Source: Chthoniobacteraceae bacterium
GTDB lineage: Bacteria > Verrucomicrobiota > Verrucomicrobiia > Chthoniobacterales > Chthoniobacteraceae
DNA length: 44,381 nt
Assembly: GCA_947449735.1 (NCBI GenBank)
Contig: CANFTB010000040.1
Coordinates: 1 to 44,381 of the forward strand
Direction: 5' to 3'
Shown: positions 36,415 to 44,381 of the stretch, one piece after another
How the letters are laid out: each line of letters begins with the position of its first letter
Numbering within the stretch: the stretch's first letter is position 1
Translations under genes and position numbers: made by a program
The notes under the pieces: generated by a model
Database searches by the model: none
The model's input: the letters and a program-made list of their open reading frames with translations, nothing else
Told to the model about the DNA's origin: nothing

Positions 36415-38220
36415 TCAGCTGGTTTTGAGGACTTCGATGAACGCTTCCTGCGGGATGTTTACGCGGCCGATGGCCTTCATGCGCTTTTTGCCCTCTTTCT
36501 GCTTTTCGAGGAGCTTGCGTTTCCGGGAGATGTCGCCGCCGTAGCACTTCGCGGTCACGTTCTTGCGCTGGGCGCTGACGGTCTCGCGGGCGACAACTTT
36601 GCCCCCGATGGCGGCTTGGATGGGAACGGTGAACAGCTGGGAAGGAATGACTTCCTTGAGTTTGGCCGCGAGGGCACGGCCGCGGGATTCGGCCTTTTCC
36701 CGGTGTACGATGCTGGAGAAGGCGTCGACGGGTTCGCCGTTCACCAGGATGTCGAGTTTGACGAGCTTGGAGGGGCGGTGCTCGGCGTGCTCGTAGTCCA
36801 TTGAACCGTACCCGCGAGTGATGGACTTGATGCGGTCCACGAAGTCGACGAGGATTTCGTTGAGCGGGATCTCGGTGGTGAGCATCACGCGGCGCGTGTC
36901 GAGGGATTCGGTGTGTTTGACCTCGCCACGTTTTTCGAGAATCAACTGCATGATGGGCGAGATGTTCTCGTTTGGGACCATGATGAAGCACCGAACCATG
37001 GGTTCGCGGATTTCCTCGATCACACTGCCGTCGGGAAGATGCTCTGGATTGTCGACGAGGACCATTTCTCCGTTCGTCTTGTAGACCTCGTAAATGACTG
37101 AGGGGTACGTGGCGATGATGTCCATGTCGAACTCGCGGCGTAGGCGCTCCTGGATGATTTCCATGTGGAGCAGGCCGAGGAAGCCGCAGCGAAACCCAAA
37201 GCCGAGTGCCACGGAACTCTCCGCCTGAAACACGAAAGCGGCGTCGTTGAGCTGGAGTTTGCCCATGGCCGTTTTGAGGTGTTCAAAGTCAGCGGTGTTG
37301 ATCGGATAGATCCCGCTGAACACCATGGGCTGGATTTCTTGGAAGCCCGGGAGCGGCTCGGTCGCCTGAAGCTTGTTGTTGATGAGCGTATCGCCAACCT
37401 TCACCTCGGTGCTGGTTTTGATGTTGGCGATGACGTAGCCGACGCTGCCCGCGGAGAGTTCCGGTTGCGGGATAAACTTCGGATGGGTCGCGCTAAAGAT
37501 GCCCACTTCCTTCACCTCGTAGGGCCTGTTCGTGGCCATGAATTTGACCACGTCGCCTGGTTTGATCGCGCCGTCCACCACGCGCACGTGGACGACAACC
37601 CCCCTGTACGTGTCGAAGGCGGAATCGAAGACGAGGGCCCGCAACCTGTCGTTGGCGGAGCCCCTTGGGGCGGGTACGCGTGCGACGATGGCTTCCAAGA
37701 TATCGGTGATGCCGATTCCCGCCTTTGCGCTGGCAAGCACCGCTTCATCGGCGGGGATGGCGAGGATCTCCTCCAGTTGCCGCCGAACGGAGGGCAGGTC
37801 GGAGTTTGGAAGGTCGATCTTGTTAATCACCGGAACCAGGGTGAGGCCCTGCTTGATGGCTAGGTGGACGTTCGCGACGGTCTGGGCCTCTACGCCCTGC
37901 GCGGCGTCCACGACAAGGATTGCTCCCTCGCAGGCTGCCAGAGAGCGGGATACCTCATAGGCAAAGTCCACGTGGCCCGGGGTGTCCATCAGGTTGAGTT
38001 TGTACTCCAGCCCGTCCTTGGCTGTGTAAGTCATGGCCACCGGGTGCGACTTGATGGTGATGCCGCGCTCTCGCTCCAGATCCATGGCATCCAGCAGCTG
38101 CTCCTGTGATTCACGTTTTGCAACGGTACCCGTAAATTCCAATAGACGGTCCGAAAGCGTGGTCTTCCCGTGATCGATGTGGGCGATGATGCAAAAATTA
38201 CGGATTCGGTCGTTGGACAT
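36415..38220 (-). CDS. lepA: Elongation factor 4 (LepA), back-translocating GTPase
   Basis: 601 residues, the standard LepA length. GTPase motifs are intact: [16 protein letters not shown] (G1), RGITIKS (G2), [11 protein letters not shown] (G3) and NKIDLPNSD (G4). The EF-G-like domains II, III and V follow, for example [19 protein letters not shown], and the LepA-specific C-terminal domain contains [32 protein letters not shown]. It binds ribosomes and affects translocation and assembly. The ATG at 38220 lies ten bases from a large inverted repeat in the hemB-lepA gap. No Shine-Dalgarno is seen. Confidence 0.98.
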   Translation of the reverse strand: MSNDRIRNFCIIAHIDHGKTTLSDRLLEFTGTVAKRESQEQLLDAMDLERERGITIKSHPVAMTYTAKDGLEYKLNLMDTPGHVDFAYEVSRSLAACEGAILVVDAAQGVEAQTVANVHLAIKQGLTLVPVINKIDLPNSDLPSVRRQLEEILAIPADEAVLASAKAGIGITDILEAIVARVPAPRGSANDRLRALVFDSAFDTYRGVVVHVRVVDGAIKPGDVVKFMATNRPYEVKEVGIFSATHPKFIPQPELSAGSVGYVIANIKTSTEVKVGDTLINNKLQATEPLPGFQEIQPMVFSGIYPINTADFEHLKTAMGKLQLNDAAFVFQAESSVALGFGFRCGFLGLLHMEIIQERLRREFDMDIIATYPSVIYEVYKTNGEMVLVDNPEHLPDGSVIEEIREPMVRCFIMVPNENISPIMQLILEKRGEVKHTESLDTRRVMLTTEIPLNEILVDFVDRIKSITRGYGSMDYEHAEHRPSKLVKLDILVNGEPVDAFSSIVHREKAESRGRALAAKLKEVIPSQLFTVPIQAAIGGKVVARETVSAQRKNVTAKCYGGDISRKRKLLEKQKEGKKRMKAIGRVNIPQEAFIEVLKTS

Positions 38221-38230
38221 AGGAATAGCA

Positions 38231-38275
38231 GGGGCGGCGCGCGCGAGCGGTCGTGTACTATGGGGGCGCCGCCCC
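38231..38275 (-). promoter_or_regulatory. Perfect 10-bp inverted repeat just ahead of lepA
   Basis: GGGGCGGCGC (38231-38240) and GCGCCGCCCC (38266-38275) are exact complements separated by 25 bases. In the transcript the hairpin would follow the hemB stop by 38 bases and end ten bases before the lepA ATG. It has no U-tract, so it may be a leader structure that limits ribosome access, or a 3'-end protector for hemB. Confidence 0.4.
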
Positions 38276-38313
38276 GCAGGGTCAATCGGTGAGGAGGGAG
38301 GAATGCGGAGGGA

Positions 38314-39303
38314 TCACCCCACCCAGCGCGCGAGTTCGCGGGCGGCGTAGGTGATGATGCCGTCGGCTCCGGCCCTGCGGAACGCCAGCATGGATTCCAA
38401 GAGGCAGGCCTTTTCATCCAGCCATCCTTGGGCAGCGGCGGCCTTGAGCATGGCGTACTCTCCGCTGACATGGTAAGCAAAGGTCGGCGCGCCAAACTCA
38501 TGCTTCACGCGCCAGAGGATGTCTAGATAGGCGAGCCCGGGCTTCACCATCACCATGTCCGCGCCTTCGTCCAGGTCGAGCGCGACCTCGCGGATTGCTT
38601 CGTTCGAGTTGGCCGCGTCCATCTGGTAGCTGCGGCGGTCTCCCGCACTCGGGGCGCTTTCCGCGGCATCCCGGAAGGGGCCGTAGAAGGCCGAGGCAAA
38701 CTTGGCGGCATAGCTGAGTATCGGCGTGTCTTGGAAACCGGCTGCGTCGAGAGCGGAACGGATAGCGCCGATACGCCCGTCCATCATGTCGGAGGGAGCG
38801 ACGATGTCTGCGCCAGCCTCGGCGTGTGAAACGGCGGTTTGGGCGAGTAGTTTTACGGAGGCGTCGTTCACAACGTGCGCGCGCTCGCCGTCAAAGTGAG
38901 TGATCCCGCAGTGGCCGTGGTCCATGAATTCGCAGAGGCAGACGTCGGTGATGACCAACAGTTCGGGCGCCGCCGCCTTGATCGCCCGAACGGAGCGCTG
39001 TACCACGCCGTCGCGCGCATAGGCGCCGGACGCGAGCGCGTCCTTTGCCGCTGGAATGCCAAAGATCAGCACCGCGCCGACCCCGTCCTGGTGCGCTGCA
39101 AGCGCCTCGGCTACAAGGGCCTGCTCAGTAAGTTGGAACACGCCGGGCATGCTCTTGACCGCGACGGGTTCGGCAACCTTTTCGCTGACGAAAAGCGGAA
39201 GGATAAAGTTCCCCGGCCGGAGGTGGGTTTCGCGAACGAGGTTGCGAAGGGCGGGCGAGGAGCGAAGCCTGCGCGGACGTTGAATGAGAGGCAGGGAGGA
39301 CAT
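38314..39303 (-). CDS. hemB: Delta-aminolevulinic acid dehydratase (porphobilinogen synthase)
   Basis: 329 residues. It condenses two 5-aminolevulinate molecules to porphobilinogen in haem and tetrapyrrole synthesis, in the cytoplasm. The zinc-type active site DVCLCEFMDHGHCG has all three cysteines (C122, C124, C132), so this is a zinc enzyme rather than the magnesium-only form. The two catalytic lysines are K201 in SYAAKFASAFYGPFRDA and K254 in MVKPGLAYLD. PSDMMDGRIGAIR is the conserved loop between them. It starts three bases after the stop of the secreted-protein gene, so it is probably read from the same transcript as the upstream envelope genes, an unexpected pairing for a haem gene. Confidence 0.97.
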   Translation of the reverse strand: MSSLPLIQRPRRLRSSPALRNLVRETHLRPGNFILPLFVSEKVAEPVAVKSMPGVFQLTEQALVAEALAAHQDGVGAVLIFGIPAAKDALASGAYARDGVVQRSVRAIKAAAPELLVITDVCLCEFMDHGHCGITHFDGERAHVVNDASVKLLAQTAVSHAEAGADIVAPSDMMDGRIGAIRSALDAAGFQDTPILSYAAKFASAFYGPFRDAAESAPSAGDRRSYQMDAANSNEAIREVALDLDEGADMVMVKPGLAYLDILWRVKHEFGAPTFAYHVSGEYAMLKAAAAQGWLDEKACLLESMLAFRRAGADGIITYAARELARWVG

Positions 39304-39306
39304 AAA

Positions 39307-40209
39307 TTAGAATCCTTGGGGGCGGTCTGAAAGCTTCGCCCGTTCCGCCGCCGCCGGCGGTTTCATCTCGTCGTCAGTGACGCGAATGCCGCCTGTGATG
39401 GTCAGGCGCCCGTCCGGAAGGCGCTCCATGCGGGGGCGTCCGCCTTTGGGAGTTTTCGAGCGGTACACAGCCTGGCCGGACCTGCCGGTGGCGACATCGA
39501 TTTGGGTGAGGGTGTACAGCTCGTCTTCGGCGGCGTGAAAGACGTACAGGTTGTTTTCGCGGTCGGTTTGGGACTGCGGCGGCATGGCGGATAGCATGCG
39601 TCCGAGTTGGTACGGAGGAAAGCGCCAGCCGTCCTGCCTGGCTTCGAGCTTGGCATAGAGAAAAACGCCCTCCCGGCGTTTCAGGGTCATGACCGAGTAC
39701 GTTCTCGGACTGTCTCCCGCGGCTTTTTCCTCCGGCACGCCCACCGTGGTGCTCCAAATCACCTTGCCGGGGTCTGTTATAAAATACGCCGGAGCAGTTA
39801 CATAGGGGTCGCGGACGGGCTCCATCACAATGTTCGCCCTCACCCTGTACTGGCCGGGGGAGGGGATGTCGTAGATGTCTAGAACGTTGACCGAGCGTGA
39901 AACTGTTTCACCGGCGCGGATGAAGAGGGGAGGAAAAGTCGGGCTGTTCTGTCGGGGGGTAGGCGAGGAACCTTGCACGGCCTGGACCTGGATTTGGCAC
40001 CACGGGCCGTTCTGTGTTTTTTCACCGAGGACGATGTCGCGGCCGGCCATGTTGGTGATGCGCAGGGTGGCGAGGGCGGGTTCGTCTACCAGATAGGTGC
40101 TGCGCGGAAACTGAAGTTCCACGTTAATTTGCGCGGAAAGTGTCCCGCAAAATGCCGTCAGAAGCAACAGCACTGGGTAGAAGAGGCTTGCTGGGGGACG
40201 AGAAGTCAT
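39307..40209 (-). CDS. Secreted beta-rich protein, unknown function
   Basis: I do not recognise this 300-residue protein. A clear signal peptide (hydrophobic core PVLLLLTAFCGTLSA, cleavage before QINVE) is followed by an Ig/CARDB-like segment: VDEPALATLRITNMAGRDIVLGEK resembles the first strands of domains that describe 'intermediate' carrier or protease-inhibitor-like folds (BsuPI-type). The second half has repeated short strands (NNLYVFHAAEDELYTLTQIDVATG) reminiscent of a single propeller blade. The ATG overlaps the stop of the REC/pseudokinase/FGE gene by four bases, and hemB begins three bases after its stop. It is likely periplasmic and works with the two upstream membrane proteins. Confidence 0.75.
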   Translation of the reverse strand: MTSRPPASLFYPVLLLLTAFCGTLSAQINVELQFPRSTYLVDEPALATLRITNMAGRDIVLGEKTQNGPWCQIQVQAVQGSSPTPRQNSPTFPPLFIRAGETVSRSVNVLDIYDIPSPGQYRVRANIVMEPVRDPYVTAPAYFITDPGKVIWSTTVGVPEEKAAGDSPRTYSVMTLKRREGVFLYAKLEARQDGWRFPPYQLGRMLSAMPPQSQTDRENNLYVFHAAEDELYTLTQIDVATGRSGQAVYRSKTPKGGRPRMERLPDGRLTITGGIRVTDDEMKPPAAAERAKLSDRPQGF

Positions 40210-42395
40210 GGCCGTTCGTTGGTTTTGCGTGAGAGGGTTCGAAAGCCGACTTGAGGGGAGCGTTTGTCCAGCGCAAGAGGAGAACTGGCGTCCAGGGTCA
40301 GTAGCGGAGCGTTAAAGTGACCGCCTTTGACCAGTGCTTTGCCGTCTTTTCGGGTGGCCGTCCACTCGGATACGTTGCCGGAAAGCCCTGTCACGCCGAA
40401 GGTGCTCGAGTCGCGCATGGAGTGAACGGAGACGGGGCCATTGGTTTCCCCTTTTTGGATTCGAAATTCGGGGAGGGCCACGTTTGTGCGCTCCGGGTCC
40501 GGTTCGTCCCCCCAGGGAAAAAGCAATCCGCGCGGCCCTCTTCCTGCGGCCTCCCATTCCTCGTCGGATGGAAGTTCGCGGCCGGCCCAGGCCGCGAAGG
40601 CAAAAGCGTCCCACCAGTTCACTTTCACTACTGGAAACTCCCATTGGGGGTTTTGGGGTGATTTTTTCGGGGTGGCCTTTTCGGGAAACATTTCCGCCCA
40701 GCCCTGGGGGATGTGCGAGTGGTTCGCGGGCTGTTCGGGATGGTCGAATCGGGCCGCCTCTTTTGGATGCTTTCGAATCCAGTCCACGAATTGAAAGTAT
40801 TGGCGGTTGGTGACCTCCGTGGAGTCGATGGAGAAGGACTGGAGCGAGATGCGCTTGTTGTTGGAGAGCAAAAATTGGCCGGCTTGGACGACTGCTTGCC
40901 TTGGCACCAACGGTTCTGGCGCGGCCACGTAAAAGACCCCCGCTCCGAGTGCCCCGAGCAAAACCAACAGGGCAAAAATGATCCAAAGCTTGGTCTTGTA
41001 AGTGGAAGGGCGCGTTTGAGGGGTCCGATCTCTTGGTGAGGCCTCGGAAAACTGGGAGGCGGCAAGAGCCACCAGAAAGGGTTCCCAACGTTCCAATCTC
41101 TTTGGATGGGATGGGAGGGTGCGTTCGAGCAGTAGTCGCAGTGATTGTGGAGCTTCTGCTGGCATCACGGAGAGCAGGCTTTCTCCAAGCAGGGCCAAGT
41201 CTACCGATTCGTCTGTGGCGGGGTGCAGGCCGCCCAGCGCGATATTTTGGATGCGGACAGAGCCGTCGACCGAAATCAGGATGTCTTCTGTGGTGAGCGG
41301 CAGGTGCGGAATGCTCGAGCTGCGAAGGTAAAGCATGGCCTCCGCGACTGTCCTTGCTGCGACTAGAAGGGTATCAGCGTGAACCGCAGATCGTTTTTCC
41401 AGAAGATGCTCCAAGCTATTACTGTCGATGCGCTCTGCCGCGCAAAAGATGTGGCCTTCGAGTTCCCCTGCTTCGTAAACAGCGAGGAGAGCCGGATGTT
41501 GTACCTTTGCCTTTGCCCGGGCATCTGAGAGGACCGTGTCCCGCAATTCGGCATGGCTTGCGCTTTCTTCGTCCATGACGACCAGATGCACAGGCCGGTT
41601 GAGCGTCAGATGGACTGCTGCAAACTGCCTCCCGAAAGCGTGTTCTCCGTCCTCCCTGAGGATCTGGTACGGGCCGAGTCTGCCGCCCGCTGAGAGACTG
41701 GGAGTTGATTGTGCCGCTTCATTCTGCGAAGATGGAGGGCTGGAAACGGCTTGTTGCGGATTCGCTGGCGTTTGTTTTGGCTGAGTCGGGAGGGCGATGG
41801 CTTCGGGCTGGGGCGGATGGGGTTCCTTTGAAAAAACGGGACGGGCCTGTTCCTCTCCCACAGTATCGACGGGGGGATGGAGTTCGGCCGGCACGGCTGG
41901 GGGGGCCTCCGCAGTCGGGGCGGGGTGCGAGAGCGGAGCAGTCGGGAGAGGTTTTGGTTCCTGTTCGGCGGGAGGATAGTCGGAAGCCGCTGCAGGTTGA
42001 AGGGACGGGGCCTTTGGAGGCGGGGCAGCGAGGGCCGCCTTTTGTTTCCGCAAATATCGCCGGAAGGCTTGGGCAAAACTCTCCGGGTCGACTGGAATTT
42101 CAAAAACGGGTGTTTCGCCGACGGCCGAGGCGTAGGTACCGAGGTCGTGCCGAGTGAGAAACACAGTAATCAGGGTCGGATTGATTTGTTTGAGGGCTGC
42201 CTGAATCGTCAAGCCGTCGGTGCCTGATAGAAATATTTCTGTGATCAGCACGTCTACGCCCCCGAGAAGGCGGGCATGTTCGACGGCTGTCGTTCCGTCC
42301 GGCGCGCAATACATTTCCAGCTCCGGCATCGAAAAAATAGCCGGTTGAATGGATGCCAGCAGGTCCGCGCCAGGATCAACAAGGAGGACTCTCAT
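40206..42395 (-). CDS. Receiver-like/pseudokinase/TM/FGE-fold protein
   Basis: 729 residues with four parts. Residues 1-118 are a CheY-like receiver: RVLLVDPG at the start and VLITEIFLSGTDG, where the phosphorylated aspartate is E53 and the usual KP is IP (residues 100-101). A Pro/Ala-rich linker follows to about 238. Residues 239-445 have the outline of a Ser/Thr kinase (GPYQIL, QHPALLAVYEAG, HLPLTTEDILI in place of HRDLKPENI), but the ATP lysine, the HRD aspartate and DFG are absent. One transmembrane helix lies at 470-491. Residues 503-727 are an FGE-sulfatase/SUMF1 domain (DSTEVTNRQYFQFVDW, LPSDEEWEAAGRG, GLSGNVSEWT, GFRTLSR) with no cysteine, so it is not a formylglycine oxidase. Probably a signalling scaffold across the inner membrane. 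Overlaps both neighbours by four bases. Confidence 0.85.
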   Translation of the reverse strand: MRVLLVDPGADLLASIQPAIFSMPELEMYCAPDGTTAVEHARLLGGVDVLITEIFLSGTDGLTIQAALKQINPTLITVFLTRHDLGTYASAVGETPVFEIPVDPESFAQAFRRYLRKQKAALAAPPPKAPSLQPAAASDYPPAEQEPKPLPTAPLSHPAPTAEAPPAVPAELHPPVDTVGEEQARPVFSKEPHPPQPEAIALPTQPKQTPANPQQAVSSPPSSQNEAAQSTPSLSAGGRLGPYQILREDGEHAFGRQFAAVHLTLNRPVHLVVMDEESASHAELRDTVLSDARAKAKVQHPALLAVYEAGELEGHIFCAAERIDSNSLEHLLEKRSAVHADTLLVAARTVAEAMLYLRSSSIPHLPLTTEDILISVDGSVRIQNIALGGLHPATDESVDLALLGESLLSVMPAEAPQSLRLLLERTLPSHPKRLERWEPFLVALAASQFSEASPRDRTPQTRPSTYKTKLWIIFALLVLLGALGAGVFYVAAPEPLVPRQAVVQAGQFLLSNNKRISLQSFSIDSTEVTNRQYFQFVDWIRKHPKEAARFDHPEQPANHSHIPQGWAEMFPEKATPKKSPQNPQWEFPVVKVNWWDAFAFAAWAGRELPSDEEWEAAGRGPRGLLFPWGDEPDPERTNVALPEFRIQKGETNGPVSVHSMRDSSTFGVTGLSGNVSEWTATRKDGKALVKGGHFNAPLLTLDASSPLALDKRSPQVGFRTLSRKTNERP

Positions 42396-43384
42396 GGAGT
42401 GGATTCCCGGGAGAGAATGCGTGATGGTGGATATTGCTGGCCCAATCGGCCCGGCTCGGCTCGCGTATCGATCAGTTTGTCTTTAAAGTAGAGACTTGCG
42501 ACATACCCGAAGAAGCGCCTGTCTTCTCCGGTGTGTTTTCCGGAAGTTTGGCGGTATTCAACCTCCAAGATTTCGAGGTCTGAGTCCGACCAGTCTACTG
42601 GCGAAGAGGCCCATTTCCAACGAATAGCTGCATTCGTGCGCTCGAGCGTTCTGTTTCCCATCTGATCGTAGAACTGGACCTGGACCGAGACGTCGCGAAC
42701 TTCAAGCTTTGAGTCGGATATTTTCTGAAGAGGTACAGTGAGCGTGAAGCTGCGCCTGCTTGGGGTGCTGCCAGGGTAATCCTTCGACAGCAGTTTGGCG
42801 AAGCGCAACGGACCCGTGTTGGGGGAGGCTGGTGCGGCATCCGCTTCTGAGGGTGTGCTTTCTGAGACCCTGGCGTGCAGGAGGTGCATCTTGGCGTCGG
42901 CGGCCGAGTAGTAGACCCCCGCCGACCTCCCGAACTGGTGGATCCTTTCCCACAGGGCGATCGCGCGCGCCGGGGCCTCACATTTCTCCAATTGCATGGC
43001 CACCTCCGCAAGTGCTGCAGGCTCGTTTGGAACTTGGGCCTCCGCCTCCTCCAAAAGCTTGATGGCTGTGTCAATTTCGCCCCGGGCAGCGACCGCGCGG
43101 GACTGGTCGATCAAATTTTGCCAGATCCCGCGCAACTCGGGGGCCTCGAGTCGAGGCTGAATGAGAAGGGTCGGTCCTGTGGAAAACTCTGGTTCCACGG
43201 AGTGCGCGCCCGCGAAGGCGTCCGTATTTTTTGTGGCGTTTTTGCCGGCTGGGACAGTGAGTAGGAGTGTCACCTGGACGACCAGTGCAACGCCGAGCGC
43301 GCCGAGAGAGCAGGGCAAGGTGCGACCCGGCGGCAGCCTCAGGACTACTGCGAGTTTTGGGGCGCAAAAGGTGTTTGTTTGCAT
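42392..43384 (-). CDS. Membrane-anchored protein with helical (TPR-like) repeat region
   Basis: 330 residues, not recognised as a named family. One hydrophobic helix at about residues 26-44 anchors it. Residues 80-160 are helical with TPR-like spacing (GEIDTAIKLLEEAEAQVPNE, PAALAEVAMQLEKCEAPARAIALWERI). The remainder is beta-rich (SFTLTVPLQKISDSKLEVRDVSVQVQFYDQ) and ends in a basic stretch. The stop overlaps the start of the next gene by four bases (ATGA), so translation is coupled to the REC/pseudokinase/FGE protein. It is the first gene of this minus-strand run and its promoter must lie in the 324-bp divergent region. The bulk is probably periplasmic, serving as a binding platform. Confidence 0.75.
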   Translation of the reverse strand: MQTNTFCAPKLAVVLRLPPGRTLPCSLGALGVALVVQVTLLLTVPAGKNATKNTDAFAGAHSVEPEFSTGPTLLIQPRLEAPELRGIWQNLIDQSRAVAARGEIDTAIKLLEEAEAQVPNEPAALAEVAMQLEKCEAPARAIALWERIHQFGRSAGVYYSAADAKMHLLHARVSESTPSEADAAPASPNTGPLRFAKLLSKDYPGSTPSRRSFTLTVPLQKISDSKLEVRDVSVQVQFYDQMGNRTLERTNAAIRWKWASSPVDWSDSDLEILEVEYRQTSGKHTGEDRRFFGYVASLYFKDKLIDTRAEPGRLGQQYPPSRILSRESTP

Positions 43385-43708
43385 GGCCGGGTCTGGATCC
43401 TTCTGGAGAGAGCCTTTCAGGGGAAATCGGTTACATGAGCTACTGGCGGTTTTGGGGAGATGAGAGGGGAAGGGGCGATGGAGATTACGGCTGCAGCAAC
43501 TTCAGTCCGGACCTTAACCCAGCGACGGAGTGTTCCGCAAACTCCATAGATCATAGATGGAAGCCGCCCAAGTGTGGATGGTTTTATCATTAATGAAAAA
43601 CGACGCGGCTTCAGTGGGCGTCCGGGGATTCCGGGGCGGAACAGAGCGGAAATGTAAAAAAGCCTGTCGACGGGTGCAAAACTTGCTCGTCATCGACGGG
43701 CCGTAATC
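43385..43708. promoter_or_regulatory. 324-bp divergent control region
   Basis: No gene is supported here. The region must hold promoters for the envelope operon (minus) and the KAEAP protein (plus). It has an AT-rich palindrome TCATTAATGA at 43587-43596 flanked by TTTT and AAAA, a nine-base-period direct repeat of TCCGGGG at 43621 and 43630, and TCGACGGG at 43667-43674 and 43693-43700. These are candidate operator sites; none matches a regulator I can name. Confidence 0.35.
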
Positions 43709-44381
43709 ATGAATCTGAAAAAGTTTGTCCGGAAATTAAACTCCCACCTGCGTCAGGCGCGGAAATACAGAACACCAGTGATTTTCATCATGGGTCTGAT
43801 TGTTTTCGGAGTGCTGCGGGCTCCCCAGGTGCATGAATCCGATGTGCTCAAGAAACTAGAAGGCCAGGCAATCGACCAGCGCTTTTTGGCCCGTTTCAGG
43901 GACCAGCAGTTCTTGGCGTCTCGGGAGGATGCGCGTGATGCCGCAAAGGCACAGGACCCCAGCAAGGCCCCCAAAAAGGGTGCGCTCGATGATCTGAAGG
44001 AGTCCATCGCCTCTTTCAGAGAGAAGTATCTCACTTTTGGAAGTCTGGACGAATTCGGGCAGCACCCTAAGGTGGAATTGGTCGGGATCACCACTCAGTC
44101 ACTGGATCAAGGGCTTCTGACGAAGCTTCTGGATGACCAGTTGAAGTACGAGGATGCCGAAGAGGCCAAGGCTGAAGCGGCCAAACCTGCTGCGCCCGCT
44201 CCCAAGGCTGAAGCGGGTAAGGCAGAGGCTCCCAAAGCAGAGGCTCCCAAGGCAGAAGCTCCCAAGGCAGAAGCTCCCAAGGCAGAGGCTCCCAAGGCAG
44301 AGGCTCCCAAGGCAGAGGCTCCCAAGGCAGAGGCTCCCAAGGCAGAGGCTCCCAAGGCAGAGGCTCCCAAGGCAGAGGCTC
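43709..44381 (+). CDS. Membrane protein with KAEAP tandem repeats (3' end outside window)
   Basis: The ATG at 43709 opens a frame that stays open to the end of the window (224 codons seen). A basic N-terminus is followed by one transmembrane helix (about residues 24-38, PVIFIMGLIVFGVL). A polar helical region to about residue 150 includes DDLKESIASFREKYLTFGS and VELVGITTQSLDQGLL. From residue 171 the chain is a run of the pentapeptide K-A-E-A-P. No Shine-Dalgarno is visible. I do not recognise the family. The Ala/Pro/Lys/Glu repeat resembles the rigid, periplasm-spanning spacers of TonB- or TolA-like and wall-binding proteins, so an envelope linker function is inferred. Confidence 0.75.
   Translation, partial: MNLKKFVRKLNSHLRQARKYRTPVIFIMGLIVFGVLRAPQVHESDVLKKLEGQAIDQRFLARFRDQQFLASREDARDAAKAQDPSKAPKKGALDDLKESIASFREKYLTFGSLDEFGQHPKVELVGITTQSLDQGLLTKLLDDQLKYEDAEEAKAEAAKPAAPAPKAEAGKAEAPKAEAPKAEAPKAEAPKAEAPKAEAPKAEAPKAEAPKAEAPKAEAPKAEA
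44219..44381 (+). repeat. 15-bp in-frame tandem repeat array (KAEAP)
   Basis: About 10.9 copies of AAGGCAGAGGCTCCC lie here, cut by the window edge. Copies 2-4 carry single synonymous third-position changes (AAA for AAG in one, GAA for GAG in two); the other copies are identical. Recent slippage or unequal crossing-over at the 3' side is implied. True copy number is unknown. Confidence 0.95.

Noticed and set aside
40206..42395. Active serine/threonine kinase or active formylglycine-generating enzyme
   Set aside because: ATP lysine, HRD and DFG residues are missing and the FGE domain has no cysteine.
44219..44381. CRISPR-like array of short regular repeats
   Set aside because: The period is 15 bp with no spacers, in frame with a coding sequence; it is a protein repeat.

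Overview
The window looks like chromosomal DNA of a member of the Verrucomicrobiota. The strongest clue is the 1,968-residue protein at 1808-7714. It has a pseudopilin-like N-terminus, a VNLNT-type motif late in the chain and the C-terminal ending typical of 'Verru_Chthon cassette protein A', a family known essentially only from that phylum. The fused SecD-SecF, the long MoxR/DUF58/VWA operon and the GC-rich coding with few Shine-Dalgarno sites fit the same group. The genus cannot be named from the sequence alone. No rRNA or tRNA gene, insertion sequence, phage gene or CRISPR array was found.

Left part (1-13.4 kb): the 3' end of a class II aldolase gene, an orphan secreted protein, the Verru_Chthon-A-like giant, an L-2-hydroxyglutarate oxidase-type FAD enzyme, a large secreted trypsin-like protease fused to a jelly-roll and a SirB1/transglutaminase-like domain, endonuclease III, and an aldo/keto reductase-fold protein that seems to lack two catalytic residues.

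Middle (13.4-23.5 kb): a rhomboid-fold membrane protein without the catalytic serine motif, a small two-helix membrane protein, a DedA protein, the YajC-SecDF export pair, a methyltransferase facing a mannose-1-phosphate guanylyltransferase (surface polysaccharide), a periplasmic rhodanese and a secreted protein with one CxxCH haem site.

Right part (23.5-43.4 kb) is almost entirely on the minus strand. Read in transcription order from 43384 downward, it begins with three tightly coupled envelope genes: a membrane-anchored helical-repeat protein, a REC/pseudokinase/TM/FGE-fold protein, and a secreted beta-rich protein. These run into hemB, then lepA, a flavin/PPOX-fold protein and a MarR regulator. 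A second five-gene operon follows, from 35367 to 23490: a degenerate ABC domain fused to a MoxR AAA+ ATPase, a DUF58 protein, a BatA-type VWA protein, a second VWA/amidotransferase-like protein and a 1,364-residue membrane coiled-coil protein. The MoxR ATPase probably remodels or loads the VWA (MIDAS) proteins at the inner membrane. At the right edge a plus-strand gene for a membrane protein runs into a perfect 15-bp tandem repeat (KAEAP) and leaves the window.

The most unusual architectures are the pseudo-ABC/MoxR fusion heading the VWA operon and the triple-domain protein at 40206-42395, in which the receiver, the kinase and the FGE domain all appear to have lost their catalytic residues. 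Both are domain readings made by eye and need profile searches to confirm.
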